From assembly GCA_017311315.1 (NCBI GenBank), contig CM029660.1, forward strand, positions 34,863,007 through 34,927,006: a DNA stretch of 64,000 bases. Reading direction: 5' to 3'. Numbering within the stretch: the stretch's first letter is position 1; each line of letters starts with the position of its first letter. The notes under the pieces were generated by a model that saw nothing but the letters and a program-made list of their open reading frames with translations, was not told where the DNA came from and did not search any database. The stretch is from Dendrocalamus latiflorus (taxonomy: Eukaryota; Streptophyta; Magnoliopsida; Poales; Poaceae). The translations under genes and the position numbers were made by a program. This document shows, in pieces, positions 11,961 to 24,527 of the stretch.

Positions 11961-13950
11961 GCTTGACTTATTACTCTTAGAGTTTGCCGACTCCTACACG
12001 GCGTTGGAGGCATCGTGCATGGTGATTTTCTCAAAGAAGGTTGTGAGAAGACCCAGCGAATTGTGAAAGATGGAGCTCACCTACCCAGAGCGAAAAAGAG
12101 CTACCGCTAATGGATTTAAGGTGAAATGCTTAATTCATGGAGTTGGTCCGTCTTGATCAAACCAGCTCCACCTTGACCTAAACCGCTCTCAACGTATCGC
12201 ACATACATCGTGATTTTGATCAAAGATGGCTTCTGGTATTTTGGTCAAACTACCAAAATATCCTTCCTCGACCCGATCATCGCCAACCACTGCAAGCAAT
12301 CGCTATGCTTGCTACGTGTAGGTGCACCACTAACTTGCCACACGTCACCGAGCCTCTCCCATCCTGATTCCACCGAACCGTGGCTCACTTGGCCATTGCA
12401 AGCCTCATGGTGCGATCCCGCTGTTCGAACTCGTCTTTCACATTTCTCGTCTTTCTCATGCCATACTTTAGCTCACCGTCTTACCTGGTATCGTCGATCA
12501 TTTTAGGCCTCAACTGCTCTATGAGTCTAGCCTCGATCCTCACCGTTAATCACAGTTGACTCCAAGCGACAGAAGTGTATAGACAAAGGAGATAAACCTC
12601 ATAATAAACCGGTCAACACCGGTCGGTCCGGTTAAACTGCTGAAAATGTCTGCTGGACAAATGATGTTGAGTCATAGTGTGATTAATCAATTCAATCAAC
12701 CACCGACCACGTTAATGCTCCTCATGACATCACGTGAAGGAGGTTCTCATTTGACATAGTAACATGCAGATAGACCTCAAAATGCACACCATACAGACAG
12801 CACTCGAAGGCCAAAAATAACACTGCATGCAAGAGACCAGCAAGTAGACTGACCAACAAATTCACAAAAGATCGTATCTTTAAATTTCAACTCTTCAAAT
12901 TAATAATAATTCGTTACAATAATATTTAAGATCTTTTTATATGAACCATTACTTAATTTGGCCAAATAATTGGCCACACCATCCACCAACTTCAAGGGTG
13001 AGCGTTTCACCGCCCCCCACAACGAAGTGCACCACTTCCAACGACTAGTAAAAAGATTGAGAGTAAATTAAGCTCCAATTGACTCTGGAACTGATGGAAT
13101 TCTTGTGGAGAGCATCGCTTGTAAAAAAAGAAAGTTCAAATCATTTTCACCCTCTCCTTGCTGCCTTCGAGTATGAGTGCTTCAGCCATTATCTCGTCTT
13201 TTCTTTCTGAAAGGAGACGAAAATAGCCGTTTATGTTGGTGATGAGTAACGACGGTCTAGGTGGTCTCTGTTTCATAGGTTCAACCAAAGTGGTTCAATC
13301 AAAGTACAATTATAAGATTTATAGCAGGTAGTTCCTACTTGTGAGCAACAAAATGCGCCATCATGAACAAATGCACTTCAACTCCCGCTCTACGGCGCAC
13401 CTTTCAGGAGCTATAGCTCTTACTTTATGTCTTATAAGGTTTAGTATAAGCACCAATATTGTGTTTTGTGACTTCTTCTGGGCAGGAGTGAAGCCTCTAG
13501 CAATATCTTCTTTTTTTAAAAAAAAGTACATTTACAAAAAATATGCCAAAATACAAAACATATGTGCTAACTAAGTTGTTATACGCTCGATCGACCGACG
13601 AGTACACTACCCACTAGCCTTCCATTGTGCATCGAATCTTGCAAGGTGCGTAGTCTACATCTTGAAAATACGCTCCATTTAAAAACTATTTACTGTAAAA
13701 ATGTTAGGAAATAGCTTTTAAGAACCAAAAAAGAAGTTGACGATGATATGCATCATTAATTCATGCAGCAAAATATCTGCACTTCTAGCTAGCTAGACAT
13801 ACACATCACGGGCCTAATCGAGAGGAGCAGGGATTGATCTATTGAACATTATCGCTTTTGGTTCTTGAGACGAGCTAGAGAGGGCACATGAAGGAACATA
13901 TGCATTAGCAATAGAGCCTCCAAAAACGACCTGCATTGCCCTGTCTCTCT
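11960..13950. other. Intergenic, nothing recognised
   Basis: Mixed-composition unique-looking DNA without coding similarity, terminal repeats or RNA genes that I can recognise. Open frames here are below 100 codons and have no family features. Confidence 0.4.
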
Positions 13951-14084
13951 ATGCATGTGTACTTATACCTACCCCATTATAGCCCGGGGGATTCCGGCCA
14001 GGAGACGCGCCCACGTCAGCCCCCAGCGCTCGGCCGGCCGGCACGTGGCGCAGGGATTTGCGTACGGCCGGCCGAGGCACTTTC

Positions 14085-14701
14085 CCTTACTTTTTCAAAA
14101 ATTACGTAGAGGTCCTTTTTCCTCGCGAACAGGTTCTTTTTCCTCGCGAAAAGGTCCCTGTCCGTTTTTCTTGCGGTGCTTTTTTCTGAAAAAACCCCTC
14201 CACTTTGCAGGATAGCGCCCCGCGGTTTTGTAAATTGCGTACGGATCCCCGTTTCGTTACATACGGGTCCTCGATTTTTTACGAAAAAACTCTTTAACTT
14301 TTTAGAAAATACGCATGTGCCCTCGGTTTTTTTAAAAAAAACTCCTCGCGGATCATCGCCTCTTTTACTTCGGTACACACGGTGGCTGGCGCGGCGTGGC
14401 GCCGCGCCTATGAGGCTAGTATATATTACACCCCGCTGACTCTCCAGCCGGAGAGGATGTACACGTGTCAGCCTCCGCGAAAAAGCCCGCAAAGATTTAG
14501 TAATTACGTTTAGGTCCCCAGTTTTCAAAAAAGGTCCCTGGATTCTTGCGAAAAAACCCCTCCACTCTCCTTTTATTGCGAAAAGACCCTCGATTTTTTA
14601 CGAAAAAAACATGCACTTTCTTTTTTCTGCGAATTTTCGTCTCTTTTACTTCGGTCCACACGGTGGCTGACGTGGCGTGGCGCCACGCCTACGTGGCTAG
14701 T
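14085..14701. repeat. Two-copy GC-rich repeat with CG-rich palindromes
   Basis: Two related units (about 14,095-14,420 and 14,490-14,701) share a series of blocks in the same order: gaaaaaacccctccact, a ccctcgattttttacg block and a 60-bp block. The 60-bp block occurs at 14361-14420 and 14642-14701, contains cacacggtggctg and ends ggctagt. The second carries the perfect palindrome gcgtggcgccacgc. No coding content is recognised and the element family is unknown to me. Confidence 0.6.
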
Positions 14702-15547
14702 GAGTCTTTAATTCTTGCGGCGAAGCCGCGCGGTGAGCTAGCTTGCGATCGAGGCAATGAAGTGCTTTACCCACCGAGGAGGCAGCGACACGTCACAAAG
14801 CCGCAGCCCCACTCTGAAACGCTTAACCTGATCGATGAGCGGCCAGTAGGTCGGATGCTCATCGATAGATCGAGCATCGGTCACGAATGCGCTCGTTAAA
14901 AGTAGGAGAAACTGACGGCCATTAGTAGTTACCACTTACACCACAGGTACAAAATGGAAAGAAAAAAAAGAAAAAATCGAAGCAGCTAGCTTCGCTTCTT
15001 CTTTCTCGTAGCCATTGACCCATCGTAGACATATAGCCCCTGTTTTCCCCTTTTTTTTCGTGGTTTTTAACTTTAACTTATCTAAAAGATGAAATATTTA
15101 AGATAGTCTTTTTAAATGTTTTTTAAAGTCGTTTATCTAAACGGCTTTCTAAGTCTAAGAGGCCGTTTAGTTGGGCTGAAATAAACTGACTTATGGCTGA
15201 AATTACATTGTGGCTTATTTGGTGTAACTAAATTTAGAAAAAAAAATTAAAAATAAAACACATGTTAGCCCATCACAAACAATGCAAACGAATATAGAAA
15301 AAACGGCAAAAAACTTTTAAAAAGCCAAAAAGGTCATAACAAGATGAAATTTAGGAATAGTGAAAAATAAGTTAGAAGCTAGAAACTTAAGCTAAAATAA
15401 ACTGAGCTTAAAACCATATACGACATCTATATCAACATCTTTATTATTTTTAAAAATATAAATAAAAGTTATTACTCATAGCTAAAAGCTTAACTTATAA
15501 GTCTGTCAGAAGAGAACCATATGATACAGCCTTTCGAAGACAAAACA
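14702..15547. other. Intergenic with MITE-like internal sequence
   Basis: 15,160-15,510 resembles the interior of the elements at 15548 and 54,300-54,440 (runs like cccatcacaaacaatg and ggcaaaaaac), suggesting an old copy without clear ends. The rest shows nothing recognisable. Confidence 0.35.
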
Positions 15548-15824
15548 GGGCCCTGCTCATTTCAGCTTCAGCTTCTGGTTTATTTTTTACTATTCATAAA
15601 TTTCGTTTTTTTTTGAACTTTTAGCTTTTTTGAGTTTTTTTTGCCGGTTCTTTTTTCCCATATTCGTTTACGTTGTCCGTGATGAGCTAGCGTATTTTTT
15701 ATTTTTAAATTTTTTTGAAATTTAATTACGTCAAATAAGCTACATTCAGCTACAGTAAAATTTTAGCTATTACAATGTAATTTCAGGTATAAGTCACAGT
15801 TTTTCAGTCTAACCGAGCGGGCCT
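15548..15824. mobile_element. MITE with inverted termini
   Basis: The left end gggccctgctcatttcagc and the right end, reverse-complemented aggcccgctcggttagactg, form imperfect inverted repeats around 277 bp of AT-rich DNA. A related sequence lies at about 16,305-16,530 with the shared internal motif cagctacagt. It cannot code for a transposase. Superfamily not determined because no clean target duplication was seen. Confidence 0.6.
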
Positions 15825-16304
15825 AAAGAAGAGAAGACCGGAGAGGAGGAAGAGTAGAAGCTAGGCTAGTGATCCATTGGTAGGTTGTAGGTTTTGAGTG
15901 GATGGCTCATGGAACGGAGAGATAAAGGGAAGGCAACGAAAGGAAACCGAGGGAAAAGAATGGAGAAAGAGGAGGGTCAATCAATCAGACGATGATGATG
16001 CCGTGTCGGTAAAGTGGGGGATAATACCTGGAATATCCGCTTCTCTTCTCTTGATGCACCCGTCGACCAAACCGTACGCATCAATGCATGTTCTTTGAAA
16101 GGCTGAGGTGACTGAAACGAGTGCCGTGCAGGTACTAGTGTACTAGTATACCATGCAGGCATGCAGCGTGGTGGCATCCGCTGGCTCAGCGTGCATGCAG
16201 TCTTTGCTACGCGGACCCAAGAGATCGACATGGCGTGTGATGCAGGGGTGGCAACGGGCCAGAGGTCTTCGCCCCCACTCGATTCTCGCTAGCCTAGTCT
16301 TAGA

Positions 16305-16530
16305 TTCCGTTTATTTTAGTTTAAACTTCTAATTTTTTTAAAAAAAAATTTCTTCTGATTTTTTGGTTTTTTTATCGATTTTTCGTATTCATTTGTATTG
16401 TTCGTGATAGACTAACATGTTTTTTCTTTTTTTAAATTTTTTAAAATTTGATTGCACCAAATAAGTCACCATCAGCTACAGTGTAATTTCAGCTATAAGC
16501 CATATTTTTTCAGCCGAATTGAGCAAGCTG
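16305..16530. mobile_element. Second, more decayed MITE of the same family
   Basis: Matches the right half of the 15548 element in order and orientation: runs of ttttaaa, then caaataag, cagctacagt, and ttcagctataagcc. It lies between hAT-type ends aggggtggcaacgggcc (16,245) and ttaccaaccct (16,858), so it may have inserted into an older element spanning about 16,245-16,858. Confidence 0.5.
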
Positions 16531-16864
16531 TTACTTAGTTTTACCGGTGGAGATTGTCCCTGCCCTTGTCTCCGTGAGGATTGAAAAAGAGAGTAAATTA
16601 TTTTTAAATAATAGTATGACTTTATTTATTAATTTATAATTATTTATACATACTTTTCTAAAATATAGCTTTAAAATATATTTTTAATATATAGATTCGA
16701 ATTTTAGTTTAAATATATAAAAAAATAATACAATCTTCATATTTAAAAACTATAATGTATTATTTTAAATTATTTTTTATTTTTATCGTCCAACCCCATT
16801 TCCCGTGAGAGGAGATCGCACTAGAGAGAAATTCCCTATGGGGGGAAATTACCAACCCTAGGAT

Positions 16865-17307
16865 TAGGGTTGTAAACGAGCCGAGCTCGAGTTGGGGTCC
16901 GAGCCTGGACATGGGCTCGAGCTCGGCTCGTCCTAAGCTCGAGTAGGCTCGAGTTCGGCTCGTTGAAACTCGATAACAATTAAAATAATTTATTATGCAC
17001 TATTTTTCAAAAATAAAAATTTTTAAGCTCGATAACAGTCAAAATAATTCAAATACACACTAATTTTCAATAATAAGAAAAGCTCGAGCTCGAGTTCGGC
17101 TCGAGTAAGCTCGGTAAGAATTAATATATATTACTATTTAAGCTCGAATCGAGGCTCGCGAACTATTCGAGCTCGGCTCGGTGAAGCTCGCGAGCTCGAG
17201 ATCAAGCTCGAGTTAGGCTCGTTTAAAGTTCGAACCGAGTTCGAATCGAGGCTAAAACGAGCCGAACTCGAGTAGCTCGCGAGTTTCGAGCTTTTTTTAC
17301 AGCCCTA
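16865..17307. mobile_element. hAT-type non-autonomous element with 8-bp target duplication
   Basis: Inverted termini tagggttgtaaacgagc and (reverse complement of the right end) tagggctgtaaaaaaagc flank 443 bp. The 8-bp flanks are CCTAGGAT (16857-16864) and TCTAGGAT (17308-17315), seven of eight identical, the length expected for hAT insertion. The interior is dominated by repeated gctcgagctcgg-type palindromic motifs that could fold strongly. No transposase. Confidence 0.85.
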
Positions 17308-17633
17308 TCTAGGATGATGTAACCGTGAAAGTATCTCATGACATATCGCAAGTGTGCATGGCATTTTTAAACTTTGGTCCACAAGCCTCTCTTCTCACCC
17401 TCAGATCGGTCTCGGTGTTCAATGTCCACGCAAAAAAAGACGTCTTCCGTCAGTATGTGAAGCAAGCGTCCACCACCCTGGCCTGGACCACCTGAGCGTT
17501 ACTATGTGCGTAACCATGTGCGTGGCAAGTTATGGTAAAAATCAGAATCTTGTACGGTGGCCTGAACTAAAGAGGGAAGGTGCTTTTCTTTAGTGTCGAA
17601 AGCCGGGCTTCCTCCCAAGAAAAAACAACCGGA

Positions 17634-17750
<117 letters not shown>

Positions 17751-18152
17751 AAAATCTATGCGTTACAACGAGTCTTAAATAATTAATATCATAAATTCTA
17801 AACTCTTAAAAACAAACGTAATCCAAGTTCAAGCTAAATCATGTCATATGTGTATGCATAGATGATCCATATTTCACAGAAGATACTCTGGGATACATGC
17901 ATTTTAATAGACAGGTCCATACACAAGATTGTCAGGATTGGGCCACCGTCAACTCAAAACATTATACGAGAGAAGATGTGGTATACGCTACCTGATGATG
18001 TTATGAACAGTTAGTATATGGTCTGTTAGAAATTCCACAGGAAACAATGTATAATTCATATGAAATTGTCTAGTTCCAAACAAAACCTTGGCTTGCGAGG
18101 ACATCGTATATTGTGTTGTATCATGTTGCAAGCCAAGTGCATTATGAACTCA

Positions 18153-18262
18153 GGTCTCATTTGGAAAGCAGCAATTTTATAGAAATTTTATAAACATTTT
18201 TATAGGAAATATTTGATTTTCATGGGAATCAGGGGGAAAAATTCTGCATTCCAAATGAGGCC
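18153..18262. mobile_element. Short MITE with near-perfect inverted ends
   Basis: ggtctcatttggaaagcag at the left and ctgcattccaaatgaggcc at the right are inverted repeats bounding 110 bp. Similar short elements lie at 21044-21151 and 37076-37196. Confidence 0.65.
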
Positions 18263-19894
18263 ACAATACATCAGCAAGTAAACATGTCTCAAACCCACTG
18301 CAGCAGTAGCGGATCCGCGTAGAAAGCTATAAGGTCATTTGATCCCACAACTTTTTGAATAACAGCTCAAAACCTTTGGATTCAGAGGTTCAGAAAAAGT
18401 TATAGGGTAAAATGAACAAAAACCAATGGCCGAAAATGAAAAGGATTCAGAAAAAGGTAAAATGAACGCTCCCTTACTCACGATCGAAGGTGTCTACGTA
18501 GTGGAAGGCGCTGACTGCTCTTGCACTGTGGTGCTACTGACCTGCGCTCACTGACCACAGCGACGGATACGGAGACTGACAGGTGGGGCCGGGACCACGT
18601 GCCATAGGGGCAGCTCCGGCCAGCTTGGCAAGTGGGCAAGGTGCTGTTGGGTGGGCAGGTTCGGCCGGGCTGCCCCTGCCCTGTGACAGTGCATGGTAGG
18701 TCGAGACGGGTTAGGGGTTTTGTCGCTTGGGTTTATGATTTTTACCATGATTTGTGGTTTTTGGTTATTCATATAAGATATTATAGCTATAATAACTGAA
18801 ATTTACGTGCAGCTTTGACGATATAAATGAAGTCGGTATAGCATGTACTACAATTAACGGGTAAACTTCATCTTAAAAAGACATTCCGTTTAAAAGGTAG
18901 TTATCGTAAAAACACCAAAGACTAAAGCCATAAAAAACAGATCCAATCATCTGATGCGATCTTGTCACGTAAGATTAGGCCAGGCTGACTGCTGCTGGGG
19001 TGAGCCTGTCATGCAACTTTGCGTCTGGCTCCGTGTTGGCTCTCTGTGCTGCTGTGCGTGATGGATGGATGCTACAGGCCACAGCTCAGTGGCTGCTCCC
19101 TGCTGCACTGCACTCTGCACGGCGGCCCGGCCATGTTGGGAGGAGATCAGCAAGTCTTTTTATCTGTGCGCCATTTGATTCGCCTTTTCTTTCACGAATC
19201 TTCGACTCCGGCCGCAAGCTCCCGATTTCGCCAATCGGGCAAGAGATTTCCGGTACGGTCTGCGTCTGCAACTGTGCTGGATATCAATGATTTCTCGTGG
19301 GAAAAAAAAAGACTGCCAACCTGGGGTAGAAGATCTATCGAAGCGGAGCTGATTGCACATGTATGCAGCGCTAGCCTATCGTATCGAAAATCGATTTAGG
19401 CTGCCAATTGCCTAAGGGTCATTCCTAACCTAACAGTATCACATCAGATTTTCGGTGAGCTGAAAAAGAGATGTTTGATACTCATGTAAGTATCAATACA
19501 TTTTAGGAATAAGATTTTAGTATCAAACTGATATGTATCGGGAAATTTGGTACTAATTTTATGGATCCATCTCTCACCTTACCACATCATTCATTGGGAG
19601 CGTGTTACTAATTAATTCATCGTGAGCCCACTAGTGACAAGCTTTAGTATCAAACCAATGAGATGGTTGTTTCTAAGTTTACTTAACCACTCCCTCTCCT
19701 CTAATATTAAGCAAGAAAAGATACAAGCATCACATTAAGGGTTCAAATTCCCAAAATTATAATGGTAAATCTACATATAAATGAGAATGGAACTATGACC
19801 AACGAAATCTTGTTTGTGTTGGTTGCATGATTGTACTATGACCATCTATAACTACCAAATTTGCAAATGCTGGACGAAAACATATGATCATGAT
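18263..19894. other. Intergenic, nothing recognised
   Basis: GC-richer stretches (18,480-18,760 and 18,960-19,390) give overlapping open frames on both strands up to 126 codons, but none shows a family motif or splice-consistent structure. 19,420-19,690 is AT-rich and may be an old transposon remnant. Confidence 0.35.
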
Positions 19895-20569
19895 TGTTAG
19901 AGTTGTAATCTTGTTTTTCTAGTCGTAGTCGTAGTCCTGATCATGTATGAGTGGTCGGAGTTGTGTATAAGTTTGACCATGGTCGTATACGAGTCCAGGT
20001 TGTGGTCGTATACGAGTTTGGGTCGTAGTCGTATATGAGTCCGCTTCACAGTCATAGTTGAGTTCGAGTTTGTTTTATAGTCGTAGCCGAGTTCGAGTAA
20101 TAGTCGTGGTCGTAACCGAGTCGGAGTCGTAGAGTAGAGTATAAAAGGCAGAGCCATGTAACCGAAAGAGCAAGGCGAGAAGGGTGAGAGAGGCCAAGGC
20201 GATCGGTGTGATTGTGAGGCAAGAGAGAGAGCCTTCGGCGTGGTCGATAGTATCACTGCGTGGTCGTAAGGAGCTACAACTATGGTGATCAGCTATAGTT
20301 GAAGGAGGTGCAGCGAGAGGCGGTGAACGTGGTCGTAACTTCAGCTGAAGTTTATGATTACGAAATCAAAGCAGCGAGGCGTGATAGGAAAGATCACAAT
20401 GTGGTCGCAACGACTGTCTGTGTGGTCGGAGAACCAACAGAGCGATCGTAGCGACACAGAAGGTAGTCGTAACCACTACAACGTGGTTGTATGGCTACAA
20501 GAGGTGGTCGTAGCGACCAGAACGTGATCATAATTAAGGTCCTGAGAAGCAGTCGTTAAGGCTGTAACA
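19895..20569 (+). mobile_element. Probable solo LTR
   Basis: Begins TGTTAGAG and ends GTAACA (TG..CA), with near-identical 5-bp flanks ATGAT (19890-19894) and ATGAC (20570-20574). A TATA box tataaaa at 20140-20146 is placed as an LTR promoter. The interior is rich in short gtcgta/ggtcgt repeats. No primer-binding site, internal domain or second LTR is adjacent, so this looks like the product of LTR-LTR recombination. Confidence 0.7.
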
Positions 20570-21043
20570 ATGACAATACTCCCTCTTATTTTCTGTTCAC
20601 AGCACATATATTCCCTGAACAAGAGCCAGCCAGTTGGTGGGATCATTAGATTACCCACGTACACAAGAGCTCCGATTTTTCTCTTGGTGAAACCGTGGCT
20701 GCTGAGAATCTACCAAGAATATTCCATGATATATATTACTACTAGCAATCCAATAAAAGGCAAGAGTTTGAGTCCATAAGTACAGCACAAAAGATTGGTC
20801 AAATACTAGGTGAAATCTTTCTTTACTCGTACAGGGAGAACAAAGCAATGGAGTTCCACGCCTACAACCTACAATTATTTGAGCGGTTCTTTTTCGTACA
20901 CACTGATTCGTTTGACCCGAGTTGAACTGATTCTATGGAGATGGTTGTACTTTAATGATGTGCTTGTTTTGATTAAGGAGTGTAATAAAATTAGAAAACT
21001 GGCCAAGAAGAAAGGCTCCATATAGAGTAGTACTCATTATTTT

Positions 21044-21151
21044 AGGGTCTGTTCTGAATCAACGAAGAAATTTCACGGGATTTTCATAAGAAACAGTTCA
21101 ATTCTCGTAGGATTCGAGAGAAAAAAAATCCCACACTCCAAACAGAGTCCT
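21044..21151. mobile_element. Short MITE-like element
   Basis: Left end agggtctgttctgaatc and the inverted right end aaggactctgtttggagtg bound 108 bp with the internal motif aacagttcaattctcg, which is shared with the element at 37076-37196 (aacagctcaattctcg). Confidence 0.5.
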
Positions 21152-23531
21152 TAGTCATGCTACATGGACGTACAAACAAGCAAAAAAATACAATACATCT
21201 ATAAACACTTCCTAAAAGATAGCGTCAGAGCTAGAGGGAAGATCCAGAGTGAAGAGGCACACATGCTAGATGATGCTTATAAGAGCACTCTCAATGCAGA
21301 TAAATTAGTCATATCTAAGCTATGCCACATAGGATAGGTAGAGCAAAGAGTGATGTAGATGGGTGGTTAATAAAGGTGGAGAGGGAAGTTACATCTTGCA
21401 TGGGAATAACCAACGTGGATAAAATCTTTTGCATATTCTTTTTTCTGGAGGAATTAATCATTCACAAGATTGATCTCCACTTTAATATTCAACTTAACAC
21501 ACTACCAAATGATAATGATAATAATATATTAATATACCGTATGGGCAAGTGATACCTAAATGGATGGCTTCTCTACTACTTATCACTTTCAGATCGATCG
21601 ACCTTTATCATATGCTGCTTAGAAGATGCCGCCAATCCTCTCAAAAAAAAGAGAGAAGAAGATGCTGCTGCCGATGCTGTAGCTAGGACCAAATAACGTG
21701 AAAAAAGTATTATAGCAGGACGTTTCAGTAGCGAATCCAATGCAATTCAGAAGCTGTCGAGGCCACTCGATGGCCTCGCCTACAACTCGCCGCTTCCCCC
21801 ACCCCTCCAAAAGAAAAGATGAGGAAAGGAAGACATTAAAGTAGATTCTCCATCCTGTTCTCTTCTGTGCACCGTCGCATCGAATGGAACTGGAAGGCAT
21901 GGCTCGCTGGCTTCACTGGTCATCCATGTGTCAACGCGATTGGCCTCTCCTTTTGTGTTCTCCCAAGATTTTGTCATGTTCTTTCGGCCTTTGACTGCCG
22001 ATTATAAAATTTAGCTATGTTTTTTTGAAATAATAGCAGATGGTATATATATTTTTAAGTCTAAAAAACTCTTTTAAGAAACTGTTATATTTATTTTGAT
22101 TTTCAAGGAAACAAAAAATAAAAAACAGGGCTTTTCTTTTCCAGGCAAGGTCGGCCATAGACGATCCTTTGGTCTATCTTTTGATAATTGCTTGTACCTA
22201 ACACGACATGTTCTTTGCGGCTTCTAAAAATGTTTTTTGGTTTTTTGTTACAGTACTTAACTTTTAAACAGAGTATTTTTTTAAGATGGATAGATTCTAC
22301 AAGTTAATTATAGTACACGCTAAAAGTCTAATATCTATATCAGCTAAAATCGCATACGAATATCTCTCTCTGTAATATTTATCGTGAACAATCCAAAATT
22401 CAAAAATTTTAACCAAAATCATAAGCAAAAAAATTGTTTTCTTCTTGATAATCATTCAGATTTGAGACCGTTGGATTAGATATCTAACGGCTCCTTTTTA
22501 TTTGGAAGAGGGGGAGTTTTTTTATTGAAGGGGTGGGGGAGACTTCATGATCCAGAGTCATTTCATACTCCAGATGATAGTTAGAAGAAAACATCGAGGT
22601 GATGTTTATCAATACAATAAAAAAACAGGCTCAGAGTCATTTCGTACTCCAGATGATGAATTAGATGTTGCTTGTTTGTAACGAAACGAACGGCATATAT
22701 TGAAACGTTGGAGGACTAACGCAGTGTTTTGATTCGGGAAGGAAAAGAGGGACAAATACGTGCGCTATTCTACGATGGACGGATCTGTGCTTGGGAACAT
22801 GGAGCAGTGCATTTGTCCTGTTGGAGGTTGGCCTAGCCTGACAGGCCTCATGAGAACCACATTCTCCCAGAAAATGATACACCACCTGTGACACTTCACG
22901 TTTAAGCCCGATTTGATGACATCTTGGAACTATTTTCAGTAGGCTAATTTGCTGAAGGAACAGCGCGTGTAGGCCAACGCCTGTCACATAAACAAAAGGC
23001 ACGATCGAAGTATGCATTGCATGGTGTCTTTGTGCCATACGCCACGGTCGAGTCGCGACCTAAAGCGATCACTGATCACTTTGCTTTGTGAATTATTGTG
23101 AGCAGCTCCAATCATTGAAGAACACAGGCACCAGGCTCACAGGCTGCGTCCATCACCGTTAAACCTCATCCATCATTGTTCATTGATCCTGTCCGTAGTG
23201 GCCGGGCAGATCGATCAACTGTCTCATCTCCCTCGCAATCGTGTTTCATTCTCTCTCACCCATGTAACTTTTCGACTTTTTTCATTTTAGAGTGAGTCTA
23301 CGGTAACATCATCTTTCTGCCTTATTCAGCCCCTGGTCTGATCTGGTTGAACAACGGATAGATTTGGGCTGAGTGGCTCAGTGGCAGTAGGATGAGGTTT
23401 CATTTATATTTGCTAAAATTGTATGTAAGTTTTTGTTATTTTGTACTATCTTATACGAATAGCTCAAAAAATATAAGATGCAGGCAAAAATCATATACCG
23501 AAACAAAAAAGGCCTAACCACACATGGTGCA
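21152..23531. other. Intergenic, no gene recognised
   Basis: Low-complexity and AT-rich DNA with scattered transposon-like scraps; for example, ctaacggctcc near 22,490 recalls the element at 62782. A minus-strand frame of 125 codons at 22661-23038 has no recognisable domain. Confidence 0.35.
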
Positions 23532-23716
23532 CTCCAGTAGCGGAGCCAACATTTAGTTACGCCCCGAGTTCAGTAGTAGAATGATCTAAAATATATAGGC
23601 TATACCATGAAAATGTTACCTAGATTGTACTGAATTTACTTGAGTTATACATTAGATATTTTTTTATACCTTAGTCTGAAACTTACCCAGTCTAGGGTGT
23701 GGTTCCGCCCCTGGAG
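23532..23716. mobile_element. MITE with CTCCAG..CTGGAG ends
   Basis: Left ctccagtagcggagccaac and right ggttccgcccctggag are inverted repeats around 185 bp. A related copy in the opposite orientation lies at 30,097-30,270, sharing agtctaggg and ggttccgcc. Confidence 0.6.
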
Positions 23717-24128
23717 CACTCTGCACTGCACGTCTGCACCGTGTTTGCATGGCTTGCAGGGTTACAGCTTCACTCTACGTACAAGTTGTGCAAACAATGG
23801 TTAAGAAGCTGGAGAATCATGAAGGTTCAAACATCAAACATACATAAATACGATTAAAAGCAGACCGGTTTGTGTACAACAGAGCAAGACAAGACGTCAA
23901 GCTGCGGTTGAAGGATTAAAAGCAGACCGGTCTGTGTAAAACAAAGCAAGACTTGTAAGGGTCCTAACGGAAGATGTAAAGCTCCCATGATAGCCCGAGA
24001 CAGGCAGGAAGCACGACAGGCAGAGGCCAAGATCCGTCTGCTGACACCCGCCTTCGGCTTCACTCCCTGCTGCTGCTTGACTGTCCCGCTAACTCCAAAT
24101 CAGCCATGAAACGATGAGCAGTTTTCCT

Positions 24129-24344
24129 ATCCTTGAGGAGGTACCAAGAGGTACAAGGTACCAAGAGGTACCAAATTAGATCCAGTCGTTCAATCAGTGT
24201 GATCAACGGTTCAAAATTTGGTACCTCTTGGTACCTTGTACCTCTTGGTATCTCGCGTCCGGTACCACTAGGTACTACCAAATCTCAGCCATCCGATCAG
24301 TGTGATCAACGGCTTAAATTTGGTACCGCTTCCCCCTCAAGGAT
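24129..24344. mobile_element. Hairpin-forming MITE with repeated GGTACC motifs
   Basis: Ends atccttgagg and cctcaaggat are perfect inverted repeats. Inside, the left arm carries gaggtaccaagaggtac and an ...aggtaccaaatt block, and the right arm carries the inverted aatttggtacctcttggtac. Two direct copies of a tcagtgtgatcaacgg block separate the arms. The transcript would form a long duplex. Confidence 0.75.
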
Positions 24345-24527
24345 GGTAAAATTTCCCTTGAATAAAACAGTGAGTGCTTTCCTCCTCCTAACCCACCAGA
24401 TGGCCCAGCACGTGACCAAAACGCTGAATAAACTTCCATTCGTTTTCTACATGTCGGTCGTTTGACACCGCAGCTCGCTTCTCCAACCATTCTCCCTTTT
24501 GCATCTTTGTAGAACACGGTAAGAGTA

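Noticed and set aside
22661..23038. 125-codon minus-strand frame in the intergenic tract
   Set aside because: No domain, codon pattern or neighbouring exon supports a gene.
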